DNA of 64,000 bases from Polynucleobacter arcticus (GCF_013307205.1 NZ_CP028940.1:248001-312000), one strand, 5' to 3'; shown: positions 37,366 through 46,999, counted from the stretch's first letter. The notes: generated by a model from the letters alone, not told the origin. Translations and numbers: made by a program.

Positions 37366-37441
37366 GAACTAAGAACTAAGAACAAAGAACAAAAAGTAAA
37401 ATCAAAAAAGATAAAAAGATAAAAAGATAAAAAGATAAAAA
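37360..37441. repeat. Tandem repeats between gmd and fcl
   Basis: Units AACTAAG / AACAAAG (7 bp, about four copies, starting in the gmd stop) are followed by four copies of the 8-bp unit GATAAAAA at 37410-37441, ending eight bases before the fcl ATG. Confidence 0.88.
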
Positions 37442-37449
37442 GCATCAGC

Positions 37450-38427
37450 ATGAGTAAAGATCTGAATCAAAAGATTTATGTTGCCGGCCATCGTGGCATG
37501 GTGGGTTCTGCCATTGTGCGTAATCTTCAAGCCAAAGGCTTTACTAATATCGTTACCCGCACGCATAGCGAGTTAGATCTGACCAATCAAGCCGCTGTAG
37601 AAGCGTTCTTCCAGACTGAGAAGCCTGATCAAGTCTATTTAGCGGCTGCTAAGGTGGGTGGTATTCATGCGAACAACACATTTCCGGCCGAGTTCATTTA
37701 TCAAAACCTCATGATGGAAGCCAACGTGATTCATCAGGCTTTTGTCAGTGGAGTCAAAAAACTCTTGTTCTTGGGATCAAGTTGCATATATCCAAAGCTG
37801 GCCCCGCAACCGATGAGTGAGTCTGCCTTATTGACTGGAACGCTTGAGCCAACCAATGAGCCTTATGCCATTGCCAAGATTGCGGGCATTAAATTGTGTG
37901 AAAGCTACAACCGCCAGTATGGTCAAACTCACGGAATAGATTACCGCTCAGTCATGCCGACTAATCTCTATGGTCCTGGGGATAACTACCACCCTGAAAA
38001 TAGCCATGTGATACCCGCACTCATCAGACGGTTTCACGAAGCAAAAATACATCAATATCCTGAAGTGGTTATCTGGGGGACGGGGAAGCCCAAGCGCGAG
38101 TTTTTGTATGTCGATGATATGGCGGCTGCTTCGGTATTTGTGATGGACTTAGAAAAAGAGATTTATGAATCCCATAGCAACCCAATGGAAAGCCACATCA
38201 ATGTGGGCTACGGTAGTGATGTAACGATTGCGGAGTTGGCACGTGAAGTGGCCAATGCGACTGGGTATGAAGGGGGGATTAGCTTTGACTCTAATAAGCC
38301 GGATGGCGCCCCACGTAAATGGATGGATTCATCAAAATTACATGGTTTGGGATGGGCTCCACTGGTAGAGTTGCCGGTAGGATTGCAAAGCGCCTATCAA
38401 GCTTACCTTGCCACATTAAAACTGTAG
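37450..38427 (+). CDS. fcl: GDP-L-fucose synthase
   Basis: 325 residues. Gly-rich GHRGMVGSA at the start, active-site [16 protein letters not shown] and [16 protein letters not shown], and the C-terminal MDSSKL. It performs the 3,5-epimerisation and 4-reduction of GDP-4-dehydro-6-deoxymannose to GDP-L-fucose. manC-gmd-fcl form the full set. Confidence 0.95.
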   Translation: MSKDLNQKIYVAGHRGMVGSAIVRNLQAKGFTNIVTRTHSELDLTNQAAVEAFFQTEKPDQVYLAAAKVGGIHANNTFPAEFIYQNLMMEANVIHQAFVSGVKKLLFLGSSCIYPKLAPQPMSESALLTGTLEPTNEPYAIAKIAGIKLCESYNRQYGQTHGIDYRSVMPTNLYGPGDNYHPENSHVIPALIRRFHEAKIHQYPEVVIWGTGKPKREFLYVDDMAAASVFVMDLEKEIYESHSNPMESHINVGYGSDVTIAELAREVANATGYEGGISFDSNKPDGAPRKWMDSSKLHGLGWAPLVELPVGLQSAYQAYLATLKL

Positions 38428-38567
38428 TAATCGGGTTACTGTGAATATTCAATTTGGACTGTTTATTCAAGTATCTGCCACTAATATCGGTAGCGGCCTA
38501 AATCATTTGCGAGAGATGCGCGCTTTTTGGTAAAGAAATTTCACGCATTACGAGGGTTAATTGAATA

Positions 38568-39191
38568 ATGAAGATTATTGCTCACCGAGGTCTTTGGTTT
38601 AAACCAGATGAAAAAAATACACTAGTAGCATTTGAACGCGCCTTGCAAAATGGATTTGGTATTGAAACTGATTTTAGGGATCGCAATGGGGAGCTGGTCA
38701 TTAGCCATGATCCTGCAGCAGCTGATTCAATTGAGGCAAATGTATTCTTTGAATTATGCAATCAATATCCAGATGCGGACCCACATGCCATAAATATAAA
38801 ATCCGATGGTTTGCAAAAATTACTTGCCCCACATCTCCTTGCATGGAGTCCTGATCGATATTTCGTATTTGACATGTCAGTGCCAGACTCCCTGGGCTAT
38901 CTCAAGCAAAACATGAATACGTTTACCCGGGTAAGTGAGTACGAGTCTTACCAAGATTTTGATGGAAAAACTACTGGTGTCTGGTTAGATGGGTTTGGTG
39001 GGGAATGGTTTGGGGCTGAGCAAATCGATCATTACTTGGCACTAGGTAATTCTGTAGCAATAGTATCTCCTGAGCTACACGGACGAGATCATGAATCGCT
39101 TTGGGCTAAGATTAAATCGCTGTACACTTCAAATATGTCATTAATGCTTTGCACAGATTTGCCCTTAGAGGCAAAGAAATATTTCTCATGA
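38568..39191 (+). CDS. Glycerophosphodiester phosphodiesterase-like (GDPD) protein
   Basis: 207 residues. It keeps the GDPD-fold residues: AHRGLW near the start, ETDFRDRNGELVISHDP (Glu-x-Asp and the catalytic HD), but the domain is shorter than full-length GDPD enzymes (about 240-250). Its overlap with the HAD hydrolase gene links it to the glycan cassette. A phospho-substituted sugar or polyol is a plausible substrate, but this is inferred. Confidence 0.75.
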   Translation: MKIIAHRGLWFKPDEKNTLVAFERALQNGFGIETDFRDRNGELVISHDPAAADSIEANVFFELCNQYPDADPHAINIKSDGLQKLLAPHLLAWSPDRYFVFDMSVPDSLGYLKQNMNTFTRVSEYESYQDFDGKTTGVWLDGFGGEWFGAEQIDHYLALGNSVAIVSPELHGRDHESLWAKIKSLYTSNMSLMLCTDLPLEAKKYFS

Positions 39192-39820
39192 TTAAAATCA
39201 AGTGCGTTATTTTCGATATGGATGGCGTCTTGATAGATGCTCGTGATTGGCACTACGAAGCCTTAAATAGAGCTTTGGCAATCTTTGGTTTTCAAATTTC
39301 AAGGCATGATCACCTGGTTACTTATGATGGTCTGCCAACCACGAAGAAGCTAGAAATCCTGAGCACGCATTCTCAATTACCAAATCAATTGCATGGCTTT
39401 ATTAATGATCTGAAGCAAATCTTCACCATGGATATTACGATGACAAAATGTGCTCCTACATTCTGTCATGAGTATGCTATTTCAAGATTAAAAAGTGATG
39501 GATATCGCATGGCGGTTTGCTCAAACTCTATCCGAGATACCATTACTTCGATGTTGTCTAAAGCAGCCTTAATTGATTACTTTGATTTTTATTTATCCAA
39601 TCAAGATGTGACTAAATCCAAACCTGACCCCGAGATCTATTTAAAAGCAATTCAGCGCTTTGGAGTGCACCCGAGTGAGTGTCTAGTATTGGAAGATAAT
39701 GCCAATGGCATTCGTGCAGCCAAGGATGCTGGAGCTCATGTAATGAAGATTGATCAAGTGACGGATGTGAGCTACGCCAATATTGTGAAATATATTCAAA
39801 AGATTGAGGCGACTTCATGA
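39188..39820 (+). CDS. HAD-family hydrolase (phosphatase-like)
   Basis: 210 residues from ATG 39188, which overlaps the preceding stop (ATGA); the TTG/ATG further upstream is ignored. The HAD motif FDMDGVLIDA is at the N-terminus, motif II SNSI and motif III/IV around KSKPDPEIYLKAI and VLEDNANGIRAAK. This is the beta-phosphoglucomutase-like subfamily. It overlaps the next gene by 4 bp. Confidence 0.85.
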   Translation: MIKIKCVIFDMDGVLIDARDWHYEALNRALAIFGFQISRHDHLVTYDGLPTTKKLEILSTHSQLPNQLHGFINDLKQIFTMDITMTKCAPTFCHEYAISRLKSDGYRMAVCSNSIRDTITSMLSKAALIDYFDFYLSNQDVTKSKPDPEIYLKAIQRFGVHPSECLVLEDNANGIRAAKDAGAHVMKIDQVTDVSYANIVKYIQKIEATS

Positions 39821-40545
39821 TTAATGTACTTATTCCGCTGAGCGGCGGATCCAAGTTCTTTGATTCTGAGGAATATTTTTATCCAAAAATGCTGGTTGAG
39901 ATCTTGGGTAAACCCATGATTCAGCATGCTATTGAAAATCTGCAGACATTGCGGGAAGATTTGCAATTTACCTTTGTAGTTAAAAAAAGTGACTGTACTC
40001 AGTTTCACTTAGATGACACTCTCCGACTCTTGACTGATGCAGAATGCAAGATTGTCGTTCTGGACGAAGAGACTAAGGGCGCTGCCTGTAGCGCTTTAAT
40101 GGCTATTGATGCTATCAATAATGATGATCCCTTGGTGATTGCCAACTTTGATCAAGTGATTGATTGCAATCTTTCTGAGTTGTATGATGAATTTCATAAT
40201 TCAGACAGTGATGCAGGGTGTCTTGTTTTCAGTACGACTCATCCTCGATGGTCATTTGTTTTGCTTGATGAGCAGGATTGCGTACTAGAGACTGCAGAAA
40301 AGAGGCCCTTGAGCCGAAATGCCATCGCCGGTTTTTATTGCTATAAGCAAGGCAAAGATTTTGTTGAGGCTGCCAAGTCAATGATTTTGAAATCTTGCTC
40401 TAACGCAGATGTATTTTATATTTCCCCTACCTTTAACGAGTTAATTCTTAAGGGTAAGAGCATCAAGGCACTTCGCATCCCTAACGAAAAATATCATAGC
40501 TTCTATACGCCTCAAAAAATTGAAGAGTACGAGAAGGGTTTATGA
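39817..40545 (+). CDS. Nucleotidyltransferase family protein
   Basis: 242 residues. It resembles sugar-1-phosphate nucleotidyltransferases (PLSGG, YPKMLVEILGKPMIQHAI, then VIANFDQVID with the metal-binding Asp) but the canonical GxGTR loop is altered to LSGGSKFFD. Catalytic competence is therefore uncertain. A related gene lies two positions downstream (40868-41596). Confidence 0.75.
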   Translation: MINVLIPLSGGSKFFDSEEYFYPKMLVEILGKPMIQHAIENLQTLREDLQFTFVVKKSDCTQFHLDDTLRLLTDAECKIVVLDEETKGAACSALMAIDAINNDDPLVIANFDQVIDCNLSELYDEFHNSDSDAGCLVFSTTHPRWSFVLLDEQDCVLETAEKRPLSRNAIAGFYCYKQGKDFVEAAKSMILKSCSNADVFYISPTFNELILKGKSIKALRIPNEKYHSFYTPQKIEEYEKGL

Positions 40546-40871
40546 AAAAGTATCAACTAAACACGATGACCAAGGGGTGGTTTGTTGGTGACTTCTCGCC
40601 AACCATCATTAAAACTCAAGAAGTTGAGGTGGGCGTTAAGCAGTATCTCAAGAATGAATATGAAGAAACGCACCATCATAAAATTGCCACCGAAGTTACG
40701 GTAATCGTCTCTGGAAAAGTGCGTATGAATGGTGAGATTTTTGTTGCTGGCGATATCATCGTTATCGAGCCGGGGGAGTCTACCGATTTTGAAGTTTTAG
40801 AAGATGTCACAACGGTAGTTGTGAAATACCCTGGTGCTCAAAACGATAAATATATGGGTGCATCAAGTTGA
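40542..40871 (+). CDS. Cupin domain protein
   Basis: 109 residues, beta-rich. The metal-binding triad starts EETHHHKIATEVTVIVSGKVRMNGE, followed by GDIIVIEPGESTDF. The function in the cassette is unknown: epimerase, isomerase or regulator are options. It overlaps both neighbours by 4 bp. Confidence 0.78.
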   Translation: MKKYQLNTMTKGWFVGDFSPTIIKTQEVEVGVKQYLKNEYEETHHHKIATEVTVIVSGKVRMNGEIFVAGDIIVIEPGESTDFEVLEDVTTVVVKYPGAQNDKYMGASS

Positions 40872-41596
40872 ACATAGTAATTCCGATGGCAGGCCTGGGC
40901 TCTCGCTTTGTCAAGGCAGGTTACCAAGCCCCAAAACCGTTAATTGATGTTGCCGGGAAGCCTATGATTGTGAGGGTGATGGAAAACCTGCAACAACCCG
41001 GAGCTACATTTACTTTATTGGCTAGAAAAGAACATATTGATAGCAATCAAGGGCTAGTTGCCCAAATACAGTCAGACTTTAATGCAGTGTTTGTTCCCAT
41101 TGATAAATTGACTGAAGGCACCGCTTGCACCGTTTTATTCGCTAGGTCTCATCTTGATCCTAATCAGGAAGTAGTTATCGCTAATTCTGATCAAATTATT
41201 GACAACTGCTTTACTCAGTTTTTGATCGATGCCAAGGTAAGGGATCTAGATGGATCGATCTTGACTTTTATTGATGCAGAGTTAAATCCGAAATGGTCCT
41301 TTGCGAAGATTGATGCTGCGGGATTGGTTACTGAAGTTCAGGAAAAAAAAGTCATCTCTGAATTTGCAACAGTAGGAATCTATTATTTTAAACGTGCCGA
41401 CGAGCTGGTTGACAGCATCATTCAGATGATCATTGAAAATGACCGTGTGAATAACGAATTTTATACATGCCCCGTTTATAACTACCTCATTCGCGAGGGA
41501 AAAAAGGTGGGCATATTTAACATAGACCAATCCCAAATGCATGGAATTGGCACCCCAGAAGATTTAAACACCTACCTGAAGCTTATTCAAGGTTAA
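40868..41596 (+). CDS. Nucleotidyltransferase family protein
   Basis: 242 residues from a TTG start in the overlap with the cupin stop. IPMAGLGSRFVKAGYQAPKPLIDVAGKPMI is the sugar nucleotidyltransferase N-terminus, with IANSDQIID as the metal Asp region. It is paralogous to the protein at 39817 and keeps a more standard binding loop (AGLGSRF). Substrate unknown; glucose-1-phosphate nucleotidyltransferase-like. Confidence 0.78.
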   Translation: MNIVIPMAGLGSRFVKAGYQAPKPLIDVAGKPMIVRVMENLQQPGATFTLLARKEHIDSNQGLVAQIQSDFNAVFVPIDKLTEGTACTVLFARSHLDPNQEVVIANSDQIIDNCFTQFLIDAKVRDLDGSILTFIDAELNPKWSFAKIDAAGLVTEVQEKKVISEFATVGIYYFKRADELVDSIIQMIIENDRVNNEFYTCPVYNYLIREGKKVGIFNIDQSQMHGIGTPEDLNTYLKLIQG

Positions 41597-41604
41597 CACT
41601 CTCT

Positions 41605-42387
41605 ATGGGTACTGTTTCATCTTTTCTTCAGCCGCTTAAAGAAAATATTAAATTCCGTTTACGGTGGCGGTACCTGTGGAAAGATTGGTTTTTAGGAAGA
41701 CATGCTTGTCTTGGGTATGACGTTCTAAAGTACTACGACAAACTACCAAGAGAGGTTAACTTTCAAAAAGGTCGTGCAGATCTTTTGCTGCGGTATTGGG
41801 CTGATAAATCACTTCTACCAATCAGTAGTCGACTTTCCCCATTGATGGCAAGAAACGATGTGCTACCGCACATTCGTCAGTTAGAGTTTTTTAATTGCTT
41901 ACCGATGCATCCACCCCGATTTATTTTGATGGATTCATTTGCAGAGCTTACAGATCAATTGTTTACGCAACGTTCTGAAGGGTGGCAATTTTGTTGCGCC
42001 TATAGCGATTTAGTTCAGGAGAAGTCATTTTCTGAAGAGTATGAAAGTAATGGCCTGCTACCCATTGAAAATATGAGGCAGGTCTACTTAGAGCTGTTTA
42101 GTTTTTTTATCAATAGGTGGGGTGCTGTACCTATTTACTTTTTACACTTTCCAATTGCCCTAGAAACTCGGGAAAACTTGAGAAAACGGCATGCGGCAAT
42201 GATTGAAATTATCCATCAGATAGCACTGGAATATCCTAATGTTCACTCCATTGCAATTGATGAGTCAAGTGTTCAGTGGCCTAACAATACTCCTGAGGAG
42301 TTAAAGGCTTTTCCTTATCATTATGATGAGGAAACTTATCTCGCATTTAAGAAAAATATTGAGCAAGTAGCGCCATTACAGCGTTAA
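41605..42387 (+). CDS. Unknown protein, possible SGNH-like hydrolase
   Basis: 260 residues, not recognised with confidence. The central RFILMDSFAELTDQLF could be a block-I serine, and the C-terminal FPYHYDEETYLAFKKNI could supply a catalytic His; both positions fit the order of an SGNH/GSCFA-type fold, but neither the GDS nor other blocks are clear. It lies at the end of the GDPD-HAD-nucleotidyltransferase cassette, 8 bp after the last gene. Confidence 0.5.
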   Translation: MGTVSSFLQPLKENIKFRLRWRYLWKDWFLGRHACLGYDVLKYYDKLPREVNFQKGRADLLLRYWADKSLLPISSRLSPLMARNDVLPHIRQLEFFNCLPMHPPRFILMDSFAELTDQLFTQRSEGWQFCCAYSDLVQEKSFSEEYESNGLLPIENMRQVYLELFSFFINRWGAVPIYFLHFPIALETRENLRKRHAAMIEIIHQIALEYPNVHSIAIDESSVQWPNNTPEELKAFPYHYDEETYLAFKKNIEQVAPLQR

Positions 42388-42402
42388 GTACTTGTTGATG
42401 AA

Positions 42403-43110
42403 CTAGCGTTGGAAGTGAAAGCAGCCACAACCATAGATTTGACCTACTGTATTTGCTTGATTTGCTTGTGGGATGTATTTTCCTGCATCATTGATGTAAG
42501 AAAAATCAACAAGTTGCATATCTAAAAAATACGATAGTATTTGTTGGTACGTATAAATACGATGCGCGTTATATTGAATAATTGCCTTTTCGCCTAAGGG
42601 GACTACAAACAAGAGGCTTCCGCCCGTTGCAACTACTCTTTTTAGCTCAGCGATTGCTTTGAGGTCGCCTTGCGCATCTAGCGGATCGCCATAGCGCTCG
42701 AGTCCAATATGCTCAACTACATGCATGCAAGATAGCGATTGCACTGAATGATCTGGGAAGGGTAGATTCATCAAGTCGGCTTTGTTTGATTCAAGTCCCG
42801 ACAGATTCAGCTTTGCTGGACGATAGTCATAAAAGCGAACGGGTACAAAAGCCGAGACTAAAGAAACAAATCGCAGACAAGAAGAAATATCAACATGTAA
42901 CTCTGGTTTAGTTTTTGCTAAGACTCTTGCAGCCCAAGCAGTGTGAAATAAATAATGTGCATCAAACCCAGTGGTCGAAGTTGCATCATTGAGGCAAGGA
43001 TAGCGATCCTCCCAGCGCATGTCAAAACGCCCATCTTCTAATAGATTTTTTTTGGCTGAAAAGTGTTTTGTAAATCTTGCTTTTCTGAAGTATTTCTTTA
43101 GAAGACTCAT
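42403..43110 (-). CDS. DUF268-type methyltransferase-like protein
   Basis: 235 residues. DISSCLRFVSLVSAFVPVRFYDYR and the MHVVEHIGLERYGDPLD block match the DUF268 family, related to class I SAM methyltransferases; the C-terminal IYGCGCFHF is typical. It faces the previous gene end to end and shares its strand with the WavE gene, 17 bp downstream of it. Confidence 0.75.
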   Translation of the reverse strand: MSLLKKYFRKARFTKHFSAKKNLLEDGRFDMRWEDRYPCLNDATSTTGFDAHYLFHTAWAARVLAKTKPELHVDISSCLRFVSLVSAFVPVRFYDYRPAKLNLSGLESNKADLMNLPFPDHSVQSLSCMHVVEHIGLERYGDPLDAQGDLKAIAELKRVVATGGSLLFVVPLGEKAIIQYNAHRIYTYQQILSYFLDMQLVDFSYINDAGKYIPQANQANTVGQIYGCGCFHFQR

Positions 43111-43127
43111 CTCAATGAACTTTGGTT

Positions 43128-44045
43128 TTATAGGGTGACATTTTGGAATTGACTAGCCCAGATATTTTCCTGAGCAGCGATCTCCTGTTGAATTTTATAT
43201 TTCGATATTTTTTTCTTGAGACGCCCAAGAAGACCGCGGGAATGGTAGCCGCAAGGATGTATCTTAGCGCTATGCTGGGCCCACTGCGTTTCAGTCCACC
43301 ATGGATGCTCCCATGCCTGACCTAAACTTCTAAATCCTGCTTGAGCTCCAAACCATAAAATTCCCAGTTGCTGATGGTCAATGAGTCTCAAGTAGTTTTC
43401 TGCAACAGACTTATGGTTTAACTGTTGACTGGCATGCTGATTAATTCGTGATCGATACAGGGCATAAAGTTCTGCTTCAGCGCAGTAGAGATCTTCTAGG
43501 GATGGCAGGCCAAGATATTCAGGTCCGAGCGCCACTCGATCCTGTTCGGACATATTAAACATCTGCTTGTAATTGAAGCCATCATCACTCCACAGTTTTT
43601 CCATCTCGTGGATATGTCCAAATGAGAATAGATCTGGCATGGTTGAAAAGCTATCTGGACTAATTGAAATATTACGAAACGCTGGAACAACAATTCTAGA
43701 ATTCGTTCCCTCTGGAGGCGAAAAGTGCGCCCACTCCATCAATTGGTTTACTGCCATGCGTGTTGGCAGCATATCTGTTCGCCACTTGAGAACATAGTCA
43801 CATCCAGCGGCTTTGGCGGCATCTAAACCCCTTGCGCTGGAGAAGCGTTGGTAGTTGCGGTTGGTAAATCCCGCTACGACAGGTTTTGGGCTTCTGATGA
43901 GCTCAAAGTCACCTTTTGGGATGATCTGTCCATCATTCCAGGTAGATAGGACCGTATAGTCAAAGAGATGGGGCAAGGTTTCAAGGATCAGTCTGCTACC
44001 CCTGCGGATATCGCCCTGAATAATGCAGCCGACTTTCATTGCCAT
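43128..44045 (-). CDS. WavE-family lipopolysaccharide protein
   Basis: 305 residues. IIQGDIRRGSRLILET at the start, LSTWNDGQ, YVLKWRTDMLPTR and the later LGPEYLGLPSLEDLYCAEAELY fit the WavE family of LPS-synthesis proteins, thought to be glycosyltransferase-like. Start could be the first or second Met (44045 or 44039). It diverges from the ligase/polymerase gene. Confidence 0.75.
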   Translation of the reverse strand: MAMKVGCIIQGDIRRGSRLILETLPHLFDYTVLSTWNDGQIIPKGDFELIRSPKPVVAGFTNRNYQRFSSARGLDAAKAAGCDYVLKWRTDMLPTRMAVNQLMEWAHFSPPEGTNSRIVVPAFRNISISPDSFSTMPDLFSFGHIHEMEKLWSDDGFNYKQMFNMSEQDRVALGPEYLGLPSLEDLYCAEAELYALYRSRINQHASQQLNHKSVAENYLRLIDHQQLGILWFGAQAGFRSLGQAWEHPWWTETQWAQHSAKIHPCGYHSRGLLGRLKKKISKYKIQQEIAAQENIWASQFQNVTL

Positions 44046-44185
44046 TTCACCACTTATTTTGAATCTAATGATTTTAGCATTGGAGCCCTGTAGTAATTAG
44101 GCGCTCACGTGGTACACATTATTTAAAAAGTCTAATAAAGGGCTCGTAGGCAGTAAAATAACGCTAATTTCTATAAGTAAGACAT

Positions 44186-45574
44186 ATGCTTAAAACTCGC
44201 CAGTTATCGCTGATAAATTACCTTGGGTTATCCATCGTACTTTTAAGTGCTTGCTTACTATCCATTTGGGCAATGAAACACACCATTGCATTGCGCAACA
44301 TCCTTTTAAGCCTGGGTTGTCTGCTTTCCATTATTTACATTTATCAAGCTAAAAAAATCGCGCCATTCTCGATTGCTTGGCGCAACCTCACACCATTTCT
44401 ATTTATCGGCAGTCTCTTTATTTGGGTGCTGGTGCATTATTTTTTGTTTTCACAGGATTCAGTTCTGCAGCTTAAGGAGCTCAAGTCTATTTGGTTTCGG
44501 AGTCTGGAGGCATCCCTTTTAGGGTTCGTTTGCGGCCTAGTAATTGCTCAAAAGCCTTCCAGAATCAATTTATTAGCCTATGGGCTGATTGCTGGCTTTG
44601 CTGTTCTCTACTACCAATACTTGCCAAAGGTGTTGGCAACGCATCGGTTGTTTCATCCAGATCATTTCAATTACATTTTTTATGGAAAAATTAATGGGGT
44701 CTTGATTGGAACCCTGTTGATTGCGGGGGTTGGCGGTCATTTGACTGATCTACTATCGGGCAGTCTCGCTGGACGCTTGAAAATAGCTTTAAATGCCATT
44801 GCCTCGGCATTGATCGTTGCAATACCCCTATATGCTTATGTCTATATTTTTGATGCTAAAAATGGGATTGGGTTAGCTACCATCCTCGCTTTTGTCTGGA
44901 TTTGTTGGGGGGTGTATGGATTTTTCAAGCCGAAACCTCAGGCGGAGCAACGGAAAAGCAAATTGGCATGGATTTTGATAATCCTATTAATGTTGAGTCT
45001 AGTTGCCCTATTTGGGCGGCTTCAGCTTAAACAACATCCAAGTTGGCAATATCTTATTGAGGATGTTCGGGAAAGTGTTCAGATTGACAAATATCCCCAA
45101 TGGAAGAGTCCATCTACCCTGGGCTACCCAGTTCTGCCCTCGGGCAGGGTGATTACCCCCAATGTATTTGAGCGGGTTTCGTGGGCGACAGCCGGATTAA
45201 CGTTGATCCCCAAAAATCCTTGGGGTAATGGCATTTTGCAATACCCTTTTGAGCGTTCGCTAATGCGGCAATTCCCCAATTCCCCACCTAATTCGTTACC
45301 AGGATCGACCCACAGTGGATGGATAGAGCTACTTCTATCATTTGGTTTTCCAGCCTTGATCTGCCTTTGGGGGGCTTTAGCATCAGTAGCATATGGGGCA
45401 ATGAGAGGTTCAGCACCGACAAAAGGGGTGGCAATTAGTGTCTTAATAGCTATTTTTTGCCTATATACAGTTGGCGAACTTAGCAACCATCACGCGGTAG
45501 AAATATTACTATTTACCATTGCATTGTTGGCAGCTTTGAATTTAGGCCAAAGGCCGTCCAGTATGGAAGATTAG
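44186..45574 (+). CDS. O-antigen ligase / polymerase family membrane protein
   Basis: 462 residues with about 10-12 hydrophobic segments and a large periplasmic loop before the final helices. The loop ends GSTHSGWIELLLSFGFPALI, the position of the conserved His in the WaaL/Wzy (Wzy_C) family. It could be ligase (WaaL) or polymerase (Wzy); sequence alone does not settle it. A WaaL role would fit a system with a Wzx flippase and a Wzz. Confidence 0.72.
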   Translation: MLKTRQLSLINYLGLSIVLLSACLLSIWAMKHTIALRNILLSLGCLLSIIYIYQAKKIAPFSIAWRNLTPFLFIGSLFIWVLVHYFLFSQDSVLQLKELKSIWFRSLEASLLGFVCGLVIAQKPSRINLLAYGLIAGFAVLYYQYLPKVLATHRLFHPDHFNYIFYGKINGVLIGTLLIAGVGGHLTDLLSGSLAGRLKIALNAIASALIVAIPLYAYVYIFDAKNGIGLATILAFVWICWGVYGFFKPKPQAEQRKSKLAWILIILLMLSLVALFGRLQLKQHPSWQYLIEDVRESVQIDKYPQWKSPSTLGYPVLPSGRVITPNVFERVSWATAGLTLIPKNPWGNGILQYPFERSLMRQFPNSPPNSLPGSTHSGWIELLLSFGFPALICLWGALASVAYGAMRGSAPTKGVAISVLIAIFCLYTVGELSNHHAVEILLFTIALLAALNLGQRPSSMED

Positions 45575-45760
45575 CGATGCTAAGTAACGCGGCCTAGATT
45601 ACAATTAGTACTAAATTTTAGATGGGATTATGTTTTATCAAACAAGGCTCAATTCGAGGGCAATAGCGCGTTTTTTGGTTTGAGTTGATTCATCAAAGAC
45701 CGCTAGTAGGCAGTATGATTTTTTCCCATTGTTTTTTAATAAATTAAGTGATTACCTAAA

Positions 45761-46999
45761 TTGAGCAATCAAATTGTTATAGATGACTTAAAGCAAGAGG
45801 AGAATGAAATTTCCCTCCTCGATATCATTACTTTCATACAAGAGTCCTGGAAAAAGCTGGCAATTGCCGCTATTGTGGGAGCCATCTTAGGTTTTGCAAG
45901 CTGGAATTTCTTAGGCAGTTATCAAGCTGAGTATGTTTTACTAAATAATACCAATACCAATACCAATACCAATACCAATACCAGTATCAGCAGCAACACT
46001 AATTCGAGTAGCTATGCCCTGGATCTAGTTTCTTGGAAGACTATTCAAAAGAGTTTGCCAAACCTAGCGGCGCAAATTGAAGATGAGGGCAAGGCTCCTG
46101 AAGGTCAAGCCCGTCTTTACAGAGTCTTAGCAAATGATCAGTGGTGGCAAAAAAATGTAGTGCCTAGCTACGCTATCTCTAAAGCAGATACTAAAGATCT
46201 AGCGGCCATCAGTAAGGACCTCGACACTGCATCAACCACGATTTTGAGCTTAACACTAAAGTCAGATGGCCCCACAACAGAGAAGGCTGTAGAGAACGTA
46301 CGCACAGTTGCCAAATTTTTACGTACCGGCAGCGCCTACCTACAGATACGTAATATTCTCAATAGCTACGAGAGCGAGACGATTTCGATGGTGGCTGATT
46401 TGCAAAAACGCATCACTTCCACTGAGATTGAGATGAGTTACCAAGTGCAGCGCGCCAAGAGTCTAGAGGAGTTGTATAAGCGTTTCCCCAGTGGTGCAAG
46501 CGGGGCTAACCAGGTGGTCGACCTTAAAGACTCGGGCGCTAAATACTTACCACTGGCTACCCAGATCATTGCGGCTAATAATGACATTAATCAGTTTAAA
46601 GAAACTTTGCAGCGCTATAAAGATCGCTTAGCGCAAATTGCGCTGATGAAGACCTTTGTAGACCAAGCCATTCCCTTGGCAGAACAAACCTATGACGGGC
46701 TTGTCTTAGATGAGCAGTTGCTTGAAGTAGAAGCTGCTATGAGAGCGAAGCTGGCAAAAGAGGACATTAAGCAGCAAGAAGCTTTAGATCAACTGCGTGG
46801 CCAGTTATTGGTAGTCAAAGCCCGCTTTACCAAAGGCTTGGAGGGTAATACTGCGCCAACAGCGAGCAAAAAAGGAATGATCAAAACTACGGCCGGTGGA
46901 CTGGCAGGCGCGTTCTTCCTGATGCTATTCCTGCTCTTGGGTCAAAAAGTCTGGGTGAGTATTAAAGGTAGTCAAAAGAGTGGTGGTGTCAGATCATGA
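45761..46999 (+). CDS. Wzz-like chain-length determinant protein
   Basis: 412 residues from a TTG start. Two membrane segments (about 33-51 and 378-398) flank a large periplasmic region of coiled-coil character, the Wzz/PCP arrangement. The N-terminal 30 residues are cytoplasmic. The periplasmic part begins with (Asn-Thr)6 from a 6-bp repeat at 45947-45982. No SD is evident. Confidence 0.82.
   Translation: MSNQIVIDDLKQEENEISLLDIITFIQESWKKLAIAAIVGAILGFASWNFLGSYQAEYVLLNNTNTNTNTNTNTSISSNTNSSSYALDLVSWKTIQKSLPNLAAQIEDEGKAPEGQARLYRVLANDQWWQKNVVPSYAISKADTKDLAAISKDLDTASTTILSLTLKSDGPTTEKAVENVRTVAKFLRTGSAYLQIRNILNSYESETISMVADLQKRITSTEIEMSYQVQRAKSLEELYKRFPSGASGANQVVDLKDSGAKYLPLATQIIAANNDINQFKETLQRYKDRLAQIALMKTFVDQAIPLAEQTYDGLVLDEQLLEVEAAMRAKLAKEDIKQQEALDQLRGQLLVVKARFTKGLEGNTAPTASKKGMIKTTAGGLAGAFFLMLFLLLGQKVWVSIKGSQKSGGVRS
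45947..45982. repeat. Six-copy AATACC repeat in the Wzz-like gene
   Basis: Six exact in-frame copies encode (Asn-Thr)6 right after the first membrane segment. The unit differs from that of murB at 27816 but encodes the same dipeptide. Confidence 0.95.

Noticed and set aside
38441..38533. 30-codon GTG frame after fcl (NIQFGLFIQVSATNIG...)
   Set aside because: Too short, no SD and no recognised family; perhaps a remnant, not enough support.
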